From Paludibacterium sp. (lineage in GTDB: Bacteria; Pseudomonadota; Gammaproteobacteria; Burkholderiales; Chromobacteriaceae), in contig NZ_JAFAND010000043.1 in the NCBI RefSeq assembly GCF_019232825.1, forward strand, positions 1 through 64,000: a stretch of 64,000 nt of DNA, read 5' to 3'. Positions 7,941 through 16,927 of this stretch are shown in pieces. Position 1 is the first letter of the stretch, and every line of letters starts with the position of its first letter. The notes beneath the pieces were generated by a model. It did not search any database. It was not told the origin of the DNA and was given only the letters and a program-made list of their open reading frames with translations. The position numbers and the translations under genes were made by a program.

Positions 7941-8696
7941 ATGCGGCAAGCGATTATCGGTATTCCATGTGATAACAAGATGATCGGCCTGCTGCCGTTC
8001 CACGCGGTCGGCGACAAATATGTCGCCGCCGCGGCGGGCGGCGCGGGGGGTGTTCCCATCCTGATCCCCTCCATGGGGGATGCTTCTCACCGGGAAGCCT
8101 TGCTGGATCTGGTCGATGGCGTGTTGCTTCCTGGGTCGCCATCCAATATCGAACCCCATCATTACCAAGGCGAACCGAGCCGTCCGGGCAATCCGGTCGA
8201 TCCCGCGCGCGACGCCACCACGCTTCCCTTGATTCCCCAACTGATCGAACGCGGCATTCCTGTGCTCGGCATCTGCCGAGGCTTTCAGGAAATGAACGTC
8301 GCGCTCGGCGGCGAATTGTTCCAGTACGTGCATGAGGAGCCTGGCTATCGCGACCACCGCGAGCCGGAGGCCGAAGACATGGCGTTGAAGTATGCGCCGG
8401 CGCATCTGGTGCATTTCCCCGAAGGCGGGCAGTTCCGTCATTGGCTGGGTTTGGCTGAGTACAAAGTAAACTCGCTGCATGGCCAGGGCGTGCGCCGTTT
8501 GGGACCGTCCTTGCGTGCCGAGGCCTTGTCCGAGGATGGGCTGGTCGAGGCATTCAGCGTGCCCGGTTCGAAGTCGTTCGCTTTTGCCGTGCAGTGGCAT
8601 CCGGAATGGCTTTTCGCCGAAAACCCGGTGTCGATGGCGCTTTTCAAAGCGTTTGGCGAGGCCTGTCTGGCCCGTCGCGCACAGCGCAGCCGCTAA
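7941..8696 (+). CDS. puuD: Gamma-glutamyl-gamma-aminobutyrate hydrolase
   Basis: 251 residues, class I glutamine-amidotransferase fold (peptidase C26). It releases GABA and glutamate from gamma-glutamyl-GABA. The catalytic triad is visible: Cys112 in GICRGFQE, His220 and Glu222 in VQWHPEW. AGAGGT ribosome site, 11 bp after ald. An imperfect hairpin (8716-8729) lies between it and puuA. Confidence 0.93.
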   Translation: MRQAIIGIPCDNKMIGLLPFHAVGDKYVAAAAGGAGGVPILIPSMGDASHREALLDLVDGVLLPGSPSNIEPHHYQGEPSRPGNPVDPARDATTLPLIPQLIERGIPVLGICRGFQEMNVALGGELFQYVHEEPGYRDHREPEAEDMALKYAPAHLVHFPEGGQFRHWLGLAEYKVNSLHGQGVRRLGPSLRAEALSEDGLVEAFSVPGSKSFAFAVQWHPEWLFAENPVSMALFKAFGEACLARRAQRSR

Positions 8697-8758
8697 AAAT
8701 CGGCGCGTTTCTAGAGCCGTTTTAACGGCCGGAAATTGAAATAGAGAGGGATTTTTGC

Positions 8759-10093
8759 ATGAACAACGAGATCATCGAGTGGATGCGAGAGCACCACATC
8801 ACCGAAGTCGAGTGTATTTTGCCGGATATGACCGGCGTGGCGCGCGGCAAGATCGTTCCGCGCGACAAATTTCTCAGCGACCCTGAAATGCGTTTGCCCG
8901 AGGCGGTGCTGATTCAGACCGTCACCGGCGATTATCCGGACGACAGCTATCTGGATGTCACCGACCCGGACATGGTGCTGTTCCCCGATCCCGCAACGCT
9001 GCGCTTCGTGCCCTGGGCCGCGGACCCCACGGCACAGCTGATCTATGAGTGCACCCGTTCCGACGGCACGCCGGTGGACGTGTCGCCTCGCAATGTATTG
9101 AAACGCGTGCTGTCGTTGTTCGACCAGCACGACTGGGAGCCGGTGGTGGCGCCGGAGATGGAGTTCTATCTGCTTTCGCCCAACCCCGATCCCGATATCC
9201 CGCTGGCGCCGCCGATCGGTCGCACTGGTCGCGCCGAGTTCGGCCGCCGTTCGTACTCCATCGATGCGGTCAACGAATTCGACCCGCTGTTCGAGGACAT
9301 CTACGATTACTGCCATGCGCAGAATTTGGAAGTCGACACGCTGATTCATGAAATCGGCACCGCGCAGATGGAGATCAACTTCCTGCACGGCAACGCGGTG
9401 GCGCTGGCCGATCAGGTGTTCTTGTTCAAGCGCACGGTGCGCGAGGCGGCGTTCCGCCACAATATGTACGCCACCTTCATGGCCAAGCCCATGGAGGGCG
9501 AGCCCGGCAGCGCGATGCATATCCATCAGAGCATCATTGACCGCGCGACCGGCAAGAACATCTTCACCAATGCGGATGGCACGCCGTCCGAGCATTTCTT
9601 CCATTTCATCGGCGGCTTGCAAACCTATCTGCCGCACGCGATGCCGCTGTTCGCGCCGTTCGTCAATTCCTTCCGTCGCCTGTCACGCTATACCGCCGCG
9701 CCGACCAATGTGCAGTGGGGCTACGACAACCGCACGGTGGCGTTCCGCGTGCCGCATTCGTCGCCGCAGGCGCGCCGGGTGGAAAACCGCGTGCCGGGCG
9801 TGGACGCCAACCCGTATCTCGCCATGGCCGCCACGCTGGCTTGCGGCTATCTCGGCATGATCAACAAAATTCCGGCTTCCGAGCCCTGCCAGAGCGATGC
9901 CTATGAACTGCCGTTCCAGTTCCCGCATGGGTCGGAAGAGGCGCTGGCCAAGTTGCGCGAATGCCCGGAGCTGGCCGAAGTGCTGGGTCCGCGCTTTGTG
10001 CGCATGTACGTGGCGCTGAAGGAAAAAGAATTTTCTGAGTATTTCCGCGTGATCAGCCCGTGGGAACGTAAGTTCCTGCTGTTGCACGTATAA
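8759..10093 (+). CDS. puuA: Gamma-glutamylputrescine synthetase (glutamine synthetase family)
   Basis: 444 residues. An ATP-dependent ligase joining glutamate to putrescine, the first step of the Puu pathway. The glutamine-synthetase fold is clear: N-terminal beta-grasp ending VARGKIVPRDKF, PEMEFYLL metal-binding glutamate motif (~residues 132-139), NFLHGNAVALADQ, GSAMHIHQS, and the NRTVAFRVP and R-rich substrate region near 320-345. Start ATG follows AGAGAGG. Glutamine synthetase proper is less likely because it lacks the adenylylation tyrosine loop at the C-terminus and sits with puuD/puuC. Confidence 0.9.
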   Translation: MNNEIIEWMREHHITEVECILPDMTGVARGKIVPRDKFLSDPEMRLPEAVLIQTVTGDYPDDSYLDVTDPDMVLFPDPATLRFVPWAADPTAQLIYECTRSDGTPVDVSPRNVLKRVLSLFDQHDWEPVVAPEMEFYLLSPNPDPDIPLAPPIGRTGRAEFGRRSYSIDAVNEFDPLFEDIYDYCHAQNLEVDTLIHEIGTAQMEINFLHGNAVALADQVFLFKRTVREAAFRHNMYATFMAKPMEGEPGSAMHIHQSIIDRATGKNIFTNADGTPSEHFFHFIGGLQTYLPHAMPLFAPFVNSFRRLSRYTAAPTNVQWGYDNRTVAFRVPHSSPQARRVENRVPGVDANPYLAMAATLACGYLGMINKIPASEPCQSDAYELPFQFPHGSEEALAKLRECPELAEVLGPRFVRMYVALKEKEFSEYFRVISPWERKFLLLHV

Positions 10094-10166
10094 GGCTGAA
10101 ACGCGTCGACGCGAGCGCGGCCGGCCAGGAGAAGCTGGCCGCGGGGAATCAACAGGAGAAAACGCA

Positions 10167-11531
10167 ATGAAGCAGCACAATACCGAAGTTCTTCGTCAGC
10201 AAGATGCCGCGCACCACCTGCATCCGTTTTCCGACATGCAGTCGCTCAACCGCCAGGGTTCACGCGTGATCACCCACGCAGACGGCATTTATCTGTGGGA
10301 CTCGGAGGGGAATAAGATCATCGACGGCATGGCGGGCCTGTGGTGCGTCAATATCGGCTACGGCCGCAAGGATCTGCCGGAAGTGGCCAAGAAGCAGATG
10401 GAAGAATTGGCCTACTACAACACCTTCTTCAAGACCACCCATCCGGCGGTGGTCGAACTGTCGGCCTTGCTCAACGAAGTGTCGCCGGAAGGCTTCAGCC
10501 ATGTGTTCTACACCAACTCAGGCTCAGAGTCGGTCGACACCATGATGCGCATGGTGCGCCGTTTTTGGGATGTTCAGGGCAAGCCGCAGAAAAAGACCTT
10601 GATCGGCCGTTGGAACGGCTATCACGGCTCGACCATCGGCGGCGCAAGCCTGGGCGGCATGACCTATATGCATGAGCAAGGCGATTTGCCGATTCCGGGT
10701 ATCGCTCACGTCGAGCAGCCGTGGTGGTACAAGCATGGCAAGGATATGACCCCGGACGAGTTCGGTCTGCAGGCGGCGCGCTGGGTAGAAGAGAAGATTC
10801 TGGAAATCGGCGCCGACAAGGTGGCGGCATTCGTCGGCGAACCGATCCAGGGCGCCGGCGGCGTCATCATCCCGCCGGCCACCTACTGGCCGGAAGTCGA
10901 GCGCATCTGTCGCAAATACGACGTCCTGTTGGTGGCGGACGAGGTGATCTGTGGCTTCGGTCGCACCGGCGAATGGTTTGGCCATCAAACCTTGGGTTTT
11001 CGTCCGGATATCTTCACGACCGCCAAGGGGCTGTCGTCGGGCTATTTGCCGATCGGGGCGGTGTTCGTCGGCGATCGCGTGGCGGAAGGGCTGTTGGCCG
11101 GCGGCGACTTCAATCACGGCTTTACCTATTCCGGGCATCCGGTGGCGGCGGCGGTGGCGCAGGCCAATGTGCGCGCGCTGCGTGACGAGGGTATCGTCGA
11201 GCGCGTGAAGAACGAAACCGGGCCGTATATGCAAAGACGCTGGCACGAAACCTTTGGCCAGTTTGCTCATGTGGACGACATTCGCGGTGTGGGTCTGATC
11301 CAGGCGTTTACCTTGGTCAAGGACCGCGCCAAGCGCGAACTCTTCCCGAATTGGGGCGACATGGGCATGAAGTGCCGCGACATTTTCTTCCGCAACAATC
11401 TGATCATGCGCGCCTGCGGCGACCATATCGTTTCGGCGCCGCCGCTCATCATCAGCAAGGAAGAGATCGACAAAATGTTGGGTCTGGCGGCACGTTGCAT
11501 TGAAACTTTTGAAAAAGAGGTCCTGTTTTAA
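10167..11531 (+). CDS. Class III aminotransferase, putrescine/polyamine-pyruvate type (SpuC-like)
   Basis: 454 residues, PLP-dependent class III fold. Seen: TNSGSESVDTMMRMVRRFWD (cofactor phosphate cup), VAFVGEPIQGAGGVIIPP, LLVADEVICGFGRTGEWF, and the PLP lysine Lys287 in TTAKGLSSGYLP. Such enzymes move the amino group of putrescine (or of gamma-glutamylputrescine, cadaverine or beta-alanine) to pyruvate, giving alanine and an aldehyde for PuuC. It ends the operon just before a strong terminator. A small inverted repeat GGCCAG/CTGGCC (near 10122-10139) lies in front of its ribosome site (AGGAG). The exact amine donor cannot be told from sequence. Confidence 0.85.
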   Translation: MKQHNTEVLRQQDAAHHLHPFSDMQSLNRQGSRVITHADGIYLWDSEGNKIIDGMAGLWCVNIGYGRKDLPEVAKKQMEELAYYNTFFKTTHPAVVELSALLNEVSPEGFSHVFYTNSGSESVDTMMRMVRRFWDVQGKPQKKTLIGRWNGYHGSTIGGASLGGMTYMHEQGDLPIPGIAHVEQPWWYKHGKDMTPDEFGLQAARWVEEKILEIGADKVAAFVGEPIQGAGGVIIPPATYWPEVERICRKYDVLLVADEVICGFGRTGEWFGHQTLGFRPDIFTTAKGLSSGYLPIGAVFVGDRVAEGLLAGGDFNHGFTYSGHPVAAAVAQANVRALRDEGIVERVKNETGPYMQRRWHETFGQFAHVDDIRGVGLIQAFTLVKDRAKRELFPNWGDMGMKCRDIFFRNNLIMRACGDHIVSAPPLIISKEEIDKMLGLAARCIETFEKEVLF

Positions 11532-11587
11532 TCGTTTTATGTTCTCTGGTGTATAGTGGAACTATCCGATTTCTGCTTTGCGCTTCG

Positions 11588-11623
11588 AATAGCGGATTTG
11601 GTATAATCAAATCCGCTATTTTT
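11588..11623 (+). terminator. Terminator of the ald-puuD-puuA-aminotransferase operon
   Basis: 12-bp perfect stem AATAGCGGATTT / AAATCCGCTATT, 9-base loop, then a T run. It lies 57 bp after the aminotransferase stop and before motA. Confidence 0.85.
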
Positions 11624-11690
11624 GTTAAAAATAAAAATAGATAGTCATGAAAATGGCTTGTCCGTTTCCTAAAACTATGGGGCAGCGCGC

Positions 11691-12551
11691 ATGTTTGTCG
11701 GTATAGGCTATGTGGTGATCCTTTTTTCCACGCTCGGCGGTTTCGTCATGGCCGGTGGCCATTTGGCGGCACTGCTTCAGCCCATCGAACTCATGATGAT
11801 CGGCGGCGCCGCGGCCGGCGCCTTCGTCGTCGCCAACGGCGGCCCGGCGTTGAAAGCGACGCTCAAGGCCTTCCCGCAGATATTTAAAGGGTCGCCTTAC
11901 ACCAAGGCCTTCTATATGGAGCTCTTCGCGATGCTCTATGAGATCCTGGCCAAAGTCCGCAAAGAAGGGCTGATGTCGATCGAAAACGACGTCGATAACC
12001 CCGAATCCAGCCCAATCTTCAGTAAATATCCCGCTATCGGCAAAGATCACCATGTCGTTGAATTTATTTGTGATTATTTGCGCCTGATGGTGGGCGGCAA
12101 TCTGAATGCCTTCGAAATCGAAAACTTGATGGATGTCGAAATCGAAACCCATCATCACGAGGGCGAGATTCCGGTTTTGGCGGTCAAGGCCATCGCCGAT
12201 GCCATGCCGGCCTTCGGTATCGTGGCCGCCGTGATGGGCGTGGTGCATACCATGGAGTCGGTGGGCATCCCGCCAGCGGAATTGGGTCTGCTCATCGCGC
12301 ACGCGCTGGTGGGGACCTTCCTCGGGATTTTGCTTTCCTATGGCTTCGTCGGCCCGCTGGGCACGATTTTGGAGCATCGCCTGAATGACGGCACCCGAGT
12401 CTTCCAGACGATCAAGGTCACCATTTTGGCCAGCCTCAACGGTTATGCGCCGCAGGTGGCGGTAGAGTTCGGCCGCAAGGCGCTGTCGTCGCATGATCGC
12501 CCGTCCTTCAAGGAATTGGAGGATCACGTCAAGCAGGCCAAAAACCGATAA
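11691..12551 (+). CDS. motA: Flagellar motor stator protein MotA
   Basis: 286 residues, normal MotA length. Inner-membrane proton-channel subunit of the stator. Four membrane segments are visible: near 1-22 (MFVGIGYVVILFSTLGGFVM), 30-50, ~170-190 (DAMPAFGIVAAVMGVVHTME) and ~200-225 (IAHALVGTFLGILLSYGFVG). The conserved Pro in KAIADAMPAFG, needed for torque, is present. A long cytoplasmic loop precedes it. It is 15 bp from motB, so they are co-transcribed. No other flagellar genes adjoin. Confidence 0.96.
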   Translation: MFVGIGYVVILFSTLGGFVMAGGHLAALLQPIELMMIGGAAAGAFVVANGGPALKATLKAFPQIFKGSPYTKAFYMELFAMLYEILAKVRKEGLMSIENDVDNPESSPIFSKYPAIGKDHHVVEFICDYLRLMVGGNLNAFEIENLMDVEIETHHHEGEIPVLAVKAIADAMPAFGIVAAVMGVVHTMESVGIPPAELGLLIAHALVGTFLGILLSYGFVGPLGTILEHRLNDGTRVFQTIKVTILASLNGYAPQVAVEFGRKALSSHDRPSFKELEDHVKQAKNR

Positions 12552-12566
12552 CCCACGAGGCCAGTC

Positions 12567-13460
12567 ATGGCAGATGAATCGCAACGGCCCATTATCGTCA
12601 AGCGCATCAAGAAGGGTGGCCACGGCCACCATGGCGGCGCATGGAAGATTGCCTATGCCGACTTCGTGACGGCGATGATGGCGTTCTTTCTGCTGATGTG
12701 GCTGCTTGGCTCGGTATCGCAGGGAACGCTTGACGGCATCGCCGATTACTTCAAGACGCCGCTCAAAGTCGCGCTGTCCGGGGGCCAGGGCGCGGGCGAC
12801 GCCACTTCCGTGGTCAAGGGCGGCGGCACCGATCTGACGCGCAAAGCGGGCCAGGTGAAGAAAAACCCTCAATCCGATCCCGCCAAGGAAAAGGCGCAGT
12901 TGACGCAACTGCAGCAGAAGATTCAGCAAACCATCGACACCAGCGTGCAATTGAAGGCGTACAAGAGCCAGCTGAAGTTGGAGATGACGCCCGAAGGTCT
13001 GCGCATTCAGATCGTCGACGAGCAGAACCGCTCAATGTTCGCTTCCGGCAGTTCGACACTACTGCCCGCGACCAGCGCGTTGCTGCAGGCGCTGGCCAAG
13101 GATCTCAACCAATTGCCCAATCGCTTGAGCATCTCCGGCCACACCGACGCGACGCCGTATAGCGGCGGACTCGGCGGCTATAGCAACTGGGAATTGTCGG
13201 CCGACCGGGCCAACGCCGCGCGCCGCGAATTGATCGCCGGCGGCCTGGGGTCCGATAAGGTACTGCGCGTGCAAGGGCTGGCCGATGCCGTGCCGTTGAT
13301 TCATAGCGATGTGTTTGCCGCCGAGAATCGCCGCATCACCATCGTGGTGCTCAATCGCGATGCCGAGCAGACGATTCTCGATGATGGGATCAAGCCTCCG
13401 CTCAACAATGAGCCGATCGGGCCGATCGCTCCGGCGCCGCATACGGGGGCGAACAACTGA
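12567..13460 (+). CDS. motB: Flagellar motor stator protein MotB
   Basis: 297 residues. One membrane helix with the proton-carrying Asp32 (YADFVTAMMAFFLLMWLLGS), a plug/linker region, then an OmpA-like peptidoglycan-binding domain (~residues 160-275; LSISGHTDATPY, ELSADRANAARREL, GLADAVPL). It anchors the MotA-MotB stator to the cell wall. The N-terminal ~20 residues are basic and His/Gly-rich (KRIKKGGHGHHGGAWK), typical of MotB. A few bases separate it from the next frame, so the cluster may be transcribed further. Confidence 0.96.
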   Translation: MADESQRPIIVKRIKKGGHGHHGGAWKIAYADFVTAMMAFFLLMWLLGSVSQGTLDGIADYFKTPLKVALSGGQGAGDATSVVKGGGTDLTRKAGQVKKNPQSDPAKEKAQLTQLQQKIQQTIDTSVQLKAYKSQLKLEMTPEGLRIQIVDEQNRSMFASGSSTLLPATSALLQALAKDLNQLPNRLSISGHTDATPYSGGLGGYSNWELSADRANAARRELIAGGLGSDKVLRVQGLADAVPLIHSDVFAAENRRITIVVLNRDAEQTILDDGIKPPLNNEPIGPIAPAPHTGANN

Positions 13461-13492
13461 TTGCTGCCGCGGCAGGGCGCGTCGCGCGCGCG

Positions 13493-14215
13493 TTGGTGAT
13501 ACAGCTGTCGGCGGCGGTGCTGGCCTGGTACTTTGTCGCGCCGGCGGCGCACCCAGTGGAATGGTCGGCGCTCGCAGGGGTGTTGGCGGTCGCGGCGTCG
13601 ATGTTGTGGAAGAGTCGGGGTGTGACGGCCTGGATGCAGGGGCTGCCGATTCCTGTGGCCCTGTTGGCTTGGCGCGCGGGGATTCCGCCCTGGGTGTTTC
13701 TGGCGGCGTTTTTCGCCACGCTGGCATTTGGCCGCAATGCCTGGCAGGCGCGCGTGCCGCTGTACCGATCGAGCCGCGAGGCGGCGGAAGTGCTGGCCGG
13801 GGCATTGACACCCGGCGCGCGTTTGTTGGAAGCTGGCGCCGGAGATGGCCGGCTGGCATTGTGGCTTGCGCGCTTGCGACCCGACGTGCAAATTACCGCG
13901 TTGGAGAATGCCTGGGGAAGTTTTTGTCTGGCACGGTTACGCTGGTGGCTGATGGGGCGCCCCGGCAACGTGCGGCTGCGGCCGGCCAGTTTCTGGAGCG
14001 TTGATTGGGGTGAGTACGACGCGGTTTATGTGTTTCTTTCTCCAGCGCCAATGCAAAGGGTATGGGAAAAATTTCAATTACAAGCCAAGCCGGGAGCCCT
14101 GCTGATCAGCAACACCTTCTCCATTCCCGGGGCCGAACCGACGCGCCGCACGCCGTTGTCCGGCCGCTTGCAGCAATCGCTCCTGTTCTGGCGGATCGAA
14201 CATGGAACTGAATAG
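13493..14215 (+). CDS. Membrane-attached class I SAM-dependent methyltransferase
   Basis: About 240 residues. The first ~85 residues contain three or so hydrophobic segments (VIQLSAAVLAWYFVA; ALAGVLAVAASML; PPWVFLAAFFATLAFG). The rest is a small Rossmann methyltransferase domain: LLEAGAGDGRLALWLARL (SAM-binding motif I, ~110-127), ITALENAW, YDAVYVFLSP, and GALLISNTFSIPG. The substrate is unknown. Start is uncertain: TTG 13493 or GTG 13496 are weak, and a non-standard ATT just after the motB stop is also in frame. It overlaps the following HDOD gene by 14 bp. Confidence 0.75.
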   Translation: MVIQLSAAVLAWYFVAPAAHPVEWSALAGVLAVAASMLWKSRGVTAWMQGLPIPVALLAWRAGIPPWVFLAAFFATLAFGRNAWQARVPLYRSSREAAEVLAGALTPGARLLEAGAGDGRLALWLARLRPDVQITALENAWGSFCLARLRWWLMGRPGNVRLRPASFWSVDWGEYDAVYVFLSPAPMQRVWEKFQLQAKPGALLISNTFSIPGAEPTRRTPLSGRLQQSLLFWRIEHGTE

Positions 14216-15530
14216 CTGGCTCAATAGCATCGCGGCGCGGCGCTGGCCGATTCTCTCGGGCACCATGACCGAGCTACGGCAAGCCTGCGCGCGCCATAGC
14301 GATCTGATCAATTTCACCGACCTGGCAAACCTTACGCTGTCCGATCCGCTCCTGCTGTTCGATTTGATTCGCGTGGTGGGCGGGTCGCGCGCGCTGCAGC
14401 GCAACGAAAGCATGCCATCGATCGAGCAAGCGATGATGCTGATCGGCTTGGAGCCGGTGGTGACCCGCTTCAATACCTTGACCGTGCTCGAACCCGTGAC
14501 CGGCCGCTTGCATCCCGGCGTGGTGGAAGATATTACGATGTGGCTCGCCCATGGCCGCGTGGCAGCGATCATCGCCAAAGATTGGCTGTCGCTGGCGGGC
14601 GAGCACAAGGTGGAAGACTGCTACATCGCCGCGCTGATTTACAATCTGCCCGCCTGCTTCTATTTGCTCTACAACAATCGCACCGCGGAACGCCCGCTGT
14701 TGCAGGAAGTGTCCGAGGTTTTCGGCGTCGATTATCCCAAGCTGCTTGAGCAGTTCGTCAAGACCGTGCCATTGCCGATGGGCTTGCTCAATATTCTGTC
14801 GACCGATCCCGGCGCGAGCCGCCGCAAGCAACTCTTGCGACTGGCGGTGGCCACGGCCAACGGGTTGATCCAGGGCGCTTGGCGTCCTCAGTGGTGGGTG
14901 GGCATCGAGGCGGCGGCGCGTTTGATCGGCGTTGGCCCCTCCGTCGCCTATAGCGCCGTGCCGCTCGCTTGCCTGCAAGTGGCACGTTCGCCGCGCGCCA
15001 TGGCTTACGGCTACCCGGCGCGGGAATTGATCATGATGCCGGGCGAGTTTCACCAGGCGGAGATGCATCGCATCGCGCCGCGTGACGATGAAGGCGAATT
15101 GGATACGGCGTTGCGCGATACCGTTCGTCGTCTGGCGCAAGATCTGCATTTCAGTCGCGTCTTGTTCCTGCGTTACGACAATGAGGGCCACTGCCTGAAG
15201 CTGCGTTATCAAGTGGGATTGTCGCCGGAACATCCGCTGCGCAACCACGCGGTGGCGCTTGAGCCGGGCACGTTTTTTTCGCTGTTGTCGAGCAAGCCGC
15301 AAAGTTTTCATGCGCCGCAGACGGCGCGGGCGAAGATCGCCGAGAGTTATCCGGACGAGTTCTTCGGCCAGATGGCGGGTGGCGCGTTCGCCGCCATGAC
15401 GGTCTTTACCGGTCATCAGCTTGTTGGTGTGTTCTACGTCGACTATGGCGATGAGCCGGTCACGCTGGATGCCGATATCTATCAACATTTCAAAGAAATC
15501 GTGGTGTCGATGACGGCGCCGCACACCTGA
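14202..15530 (+). CDS. HDOD-domain signalling protein
   Basis: 442 residues. The N-terminal ~200 residues show the HDOD pattern (LINFTDLANLTLSDPLLLFD, SMPSIEQAMMLIGLEPV, WLAHGRVAAIIAKDW, EDCYIAALIYNLPA), a degenerate HD fold without phosphohydrolase residues. The C-terminal ~130 residues (HFSRVLFLRYD ... GHQLVGVFYVDYG) look like a GAF-type sensor. HDOD proteins act in signalling or chemotaxis/motility control. It starts inside the methyltransferase gene and is followed at once by the TrmH-type gene. Partner and signal are unknown. Confidence 0.8.
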   Translation: MELNSWLNSIAARRWPILSGTMTELRQACARHSDLINFTDLANLTLSDPLLLFDLIRVVGGSRALQRNESMPSIEQAMMLIGLEPVVTRFNTLTVLEPVTGRLHPGVVEDITMWLAHGRVAAIIAKDWLSLAGEHKVEDCYIAALIYNLPACFYLLYNNRTAERPLLQEVSEVFGVDYPKLLEQFVKTVPLPMGLLNILSTDPGASRRKQLLRLAVATANGLIQGAWRPQWWVGIEAAARLIGVGPSVAYSAVPLACLQVARSPRAMAYGYPARELIMMPGEFHQAEMHRIAPRDDEGELDTALRDTVRRLAQDLHFSRVLFLRYDNEGHCLKLRYQVGLSPEHPLRNHAVALEPGTFFSLLSSKPQSFHAPQTARAKIAESYPDEFFGQMAGGAFAAMTVFTGHQLVGVFYVDYGDEPVTLDADIYQHFKEIVVSMTAPHT

Positions 15531-15531
15531 C

Positions 15532-16359
15532 ATGCCGCAGTCCATTAAGCAGATTTCATCTCCCCATAACGACACGCTCAAACAATTGATCCGCTTGATC
15601 GAGCAAGGGCGCGAGCGGCGCAAGCAAGGCTTGCTCGTCGTCGAGGGCATCCATTTGGCACAAAGCGCCATGGAGGCGGGGCTAGGGTGCACCCAGTTGT
15701 TCGTCAATCGCTTGGCGCGCGAAAAGACCGAGGTGGTCGCATTGATGGCGGCAACGTCGAAGACGGCCTCCGTGTACGAGCTGGATGAAAACCTGCTTGC
15801 CCGCGTCAGCGCGCTGGCAAGCGCGCCCGAGGTGCTTGCCGTTTGTCTGCGGCCGCGGCCGGCGCCCGCGCCGGCAACGGCGGCGCGTGTCTTGCTGGAG
15901 GATATCCAAGACCCCGGCAATATGGGGACGATTTTGCGTTCCGCCGCCGCGTCCGGCGTGACGGAGGTGTATTTGAGCGCCGGCTGCGTCGATGTCTATG
16001 CGCCCAAAGTGCTGCGCGCCGGCATGGGGGCGCATTTTCACTTGGCGCTGCATGAGCAGGCGGATCTGCCGAGCGTGCTGGCCGATTTTGCCGGTGTGCG
16101 ATTGGTGACGAGTCTTGCCGGCGACCGCTCGCTCTATCAGCAGGATCTTACCGGCCCGGTGGCCTTTGTGTTTGGCAACGAAGGGGCCGGCGTTTCCGCC
16201 GCATTGCACGATGCCGCCGACGCGCGCGTGCGTATCCCCATGCCGGGGCATGCCGAATCGCTGAATGTGGCCATGGCGGCGACGCTGTGTTTGTTCGAGC
16301 GCGTTCGTCAGTTGGAGAGCGCGGGGAGCGAGCGCCAGACAGCGGCAGGCAACCGGTAG
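15532..16359 (+). CDS. TrmH/SpoU-family RNA 2'-O-methyltransferase
   Basis: 275 residues. N-terminal substrate-binding domain (~1-95; RRKQGLLVVEGIHLAQSAME) and C-terminal SPOUT knot domain with the three family motifs: LLEDIQDPGNMGTILRSAAA (motif 1), FVFGNEGAGVS (motif 2), VRIPMPGHAESLNVAMAATL (motif 3). It methylates a ribose in rRNA or tRNA. The target (for example RlmB-like 23S sites) is not assigned. Starts 2 bp after the HDOD stop. Its 3' end overlaps the convergent acetyltransferase by 52 bp. Confidence 0.9.
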   Translation: MPQSIKQISSPHNDTLKQLIRLIEQGRERRKQGLLVVEGIHLAQSAMEAGLGCTQLFVNRLAREKTEVVALMAATSKTASVYELDENLLARVSALASAPEVLAVCLRPRPAPAPATAARVLLEDIQDPGNMGTILRSAAASGVTEVYLSAGCVDVYAPKVLRAGMGAHFHLALHEQADLPSVLADFAGVRLVTSLAGDRSLYQQDLTGPVAFVFGNEGAGVSAALHDAADARVRIPMPGHAESLNVAMAATLCLFERVRQLESAGSERQTAAGNR

Positions 16360-16892
16360 AGAACGTGCGGCGCCAGCGGGTGCGCCGCGGGTAGTTGAGG
16401 GTGCGAAAAATCGCCTTTTGCATCGCGCTGCATGCCGATGGCTTCCATTACCGCCACGGAACGCAGGTTGGCCGGCACGGTAAACGCCACGATTTCGTCG
16501 AGCCTCAGGCGAGTGAAGCCGAAGGCCAGCGCCGCGCGCGCCGCCTCGCGTGCATAGCCCATGCGCCAGAACGGCCGCGCCAAGCGCCAGCCGATCTCGA
16601 CGCAAGGCGTGAAAGCCGCCTGCCACAACGGTTGGTTCAGACCGCAAAATCCGATGAATTCGCCGCTATGCTTCAGTTCCAGCGCCCAAAATCCCCAGCC
16701 GTTCTCACTGAGGTGTCGCGCCAATCGCTCGGCCAGGGCGTCGCTTTGGCTGGCGGCAAGCCGTGCGGGGAAATGCGCCATGACCAACGGGTCGGCATTC
16801 AGTGCGCGAAACGGCGCCAGGTCGCTGCGTTGCCAGGCGCGTAGGATCAGGCGCCGCGTCTCGGCAAAATGGGGCGCGGGAGTATGAAACAA
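16308..16892 (-). CDS. GNAT-family N-acetyltransferase (RimJ/RimL-like)
   Basis: 194 residues with the N-terminal RRLILRAWQRSDLAPF pattern, then WALELKHSGEFIGFCGL and the acetyl-CoA motif RPFWRMGYAREAARAALAFG (Arg-x-x-Gly-x-Ala type). I chose a TTG start at 16892 because AAGGAG lies 8 bases before it; the upstream ATG at 16931 has no ribosome site. Likely an acetyltransferase for a protein N-terminus or a small amine. Convergent overlap of 52 bp with the TrmH-type gene. Confidence 0.82.
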   Translation of the reverse strand: MFHTPAPHFAETRRLILRAWQRSDLAPFRALNADPLVMAHFPARLAASQSDALAERLARHLSENGWGFWALELKHSGEFIGFCGLNQPLWQAAFTPCVEIGWRLARPFWRMGYAREAARAALAFGFTRLRLDEIVAFTVPANLRSVAVMEAIGMQRDAKGDFSHPQLPAAHPLAPHVLYRLPAAVWRSLPALSN

Positions 16893-16927
16893 GCGATTTT
16901 CTCCTTGGTATAAGCCGGTTGAGCATA

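Noticed and set aside
11625-12950. 441-codon frame opposite motA/motB
   Set aside because: Covers known genes on the other strand, no ribosome site and no family.
14274-15920. 548-codon open frame opposite the HDOD and TrmH-type genes
   Set aside because: It spans two real genes in antisense, has no domain and no start signal.
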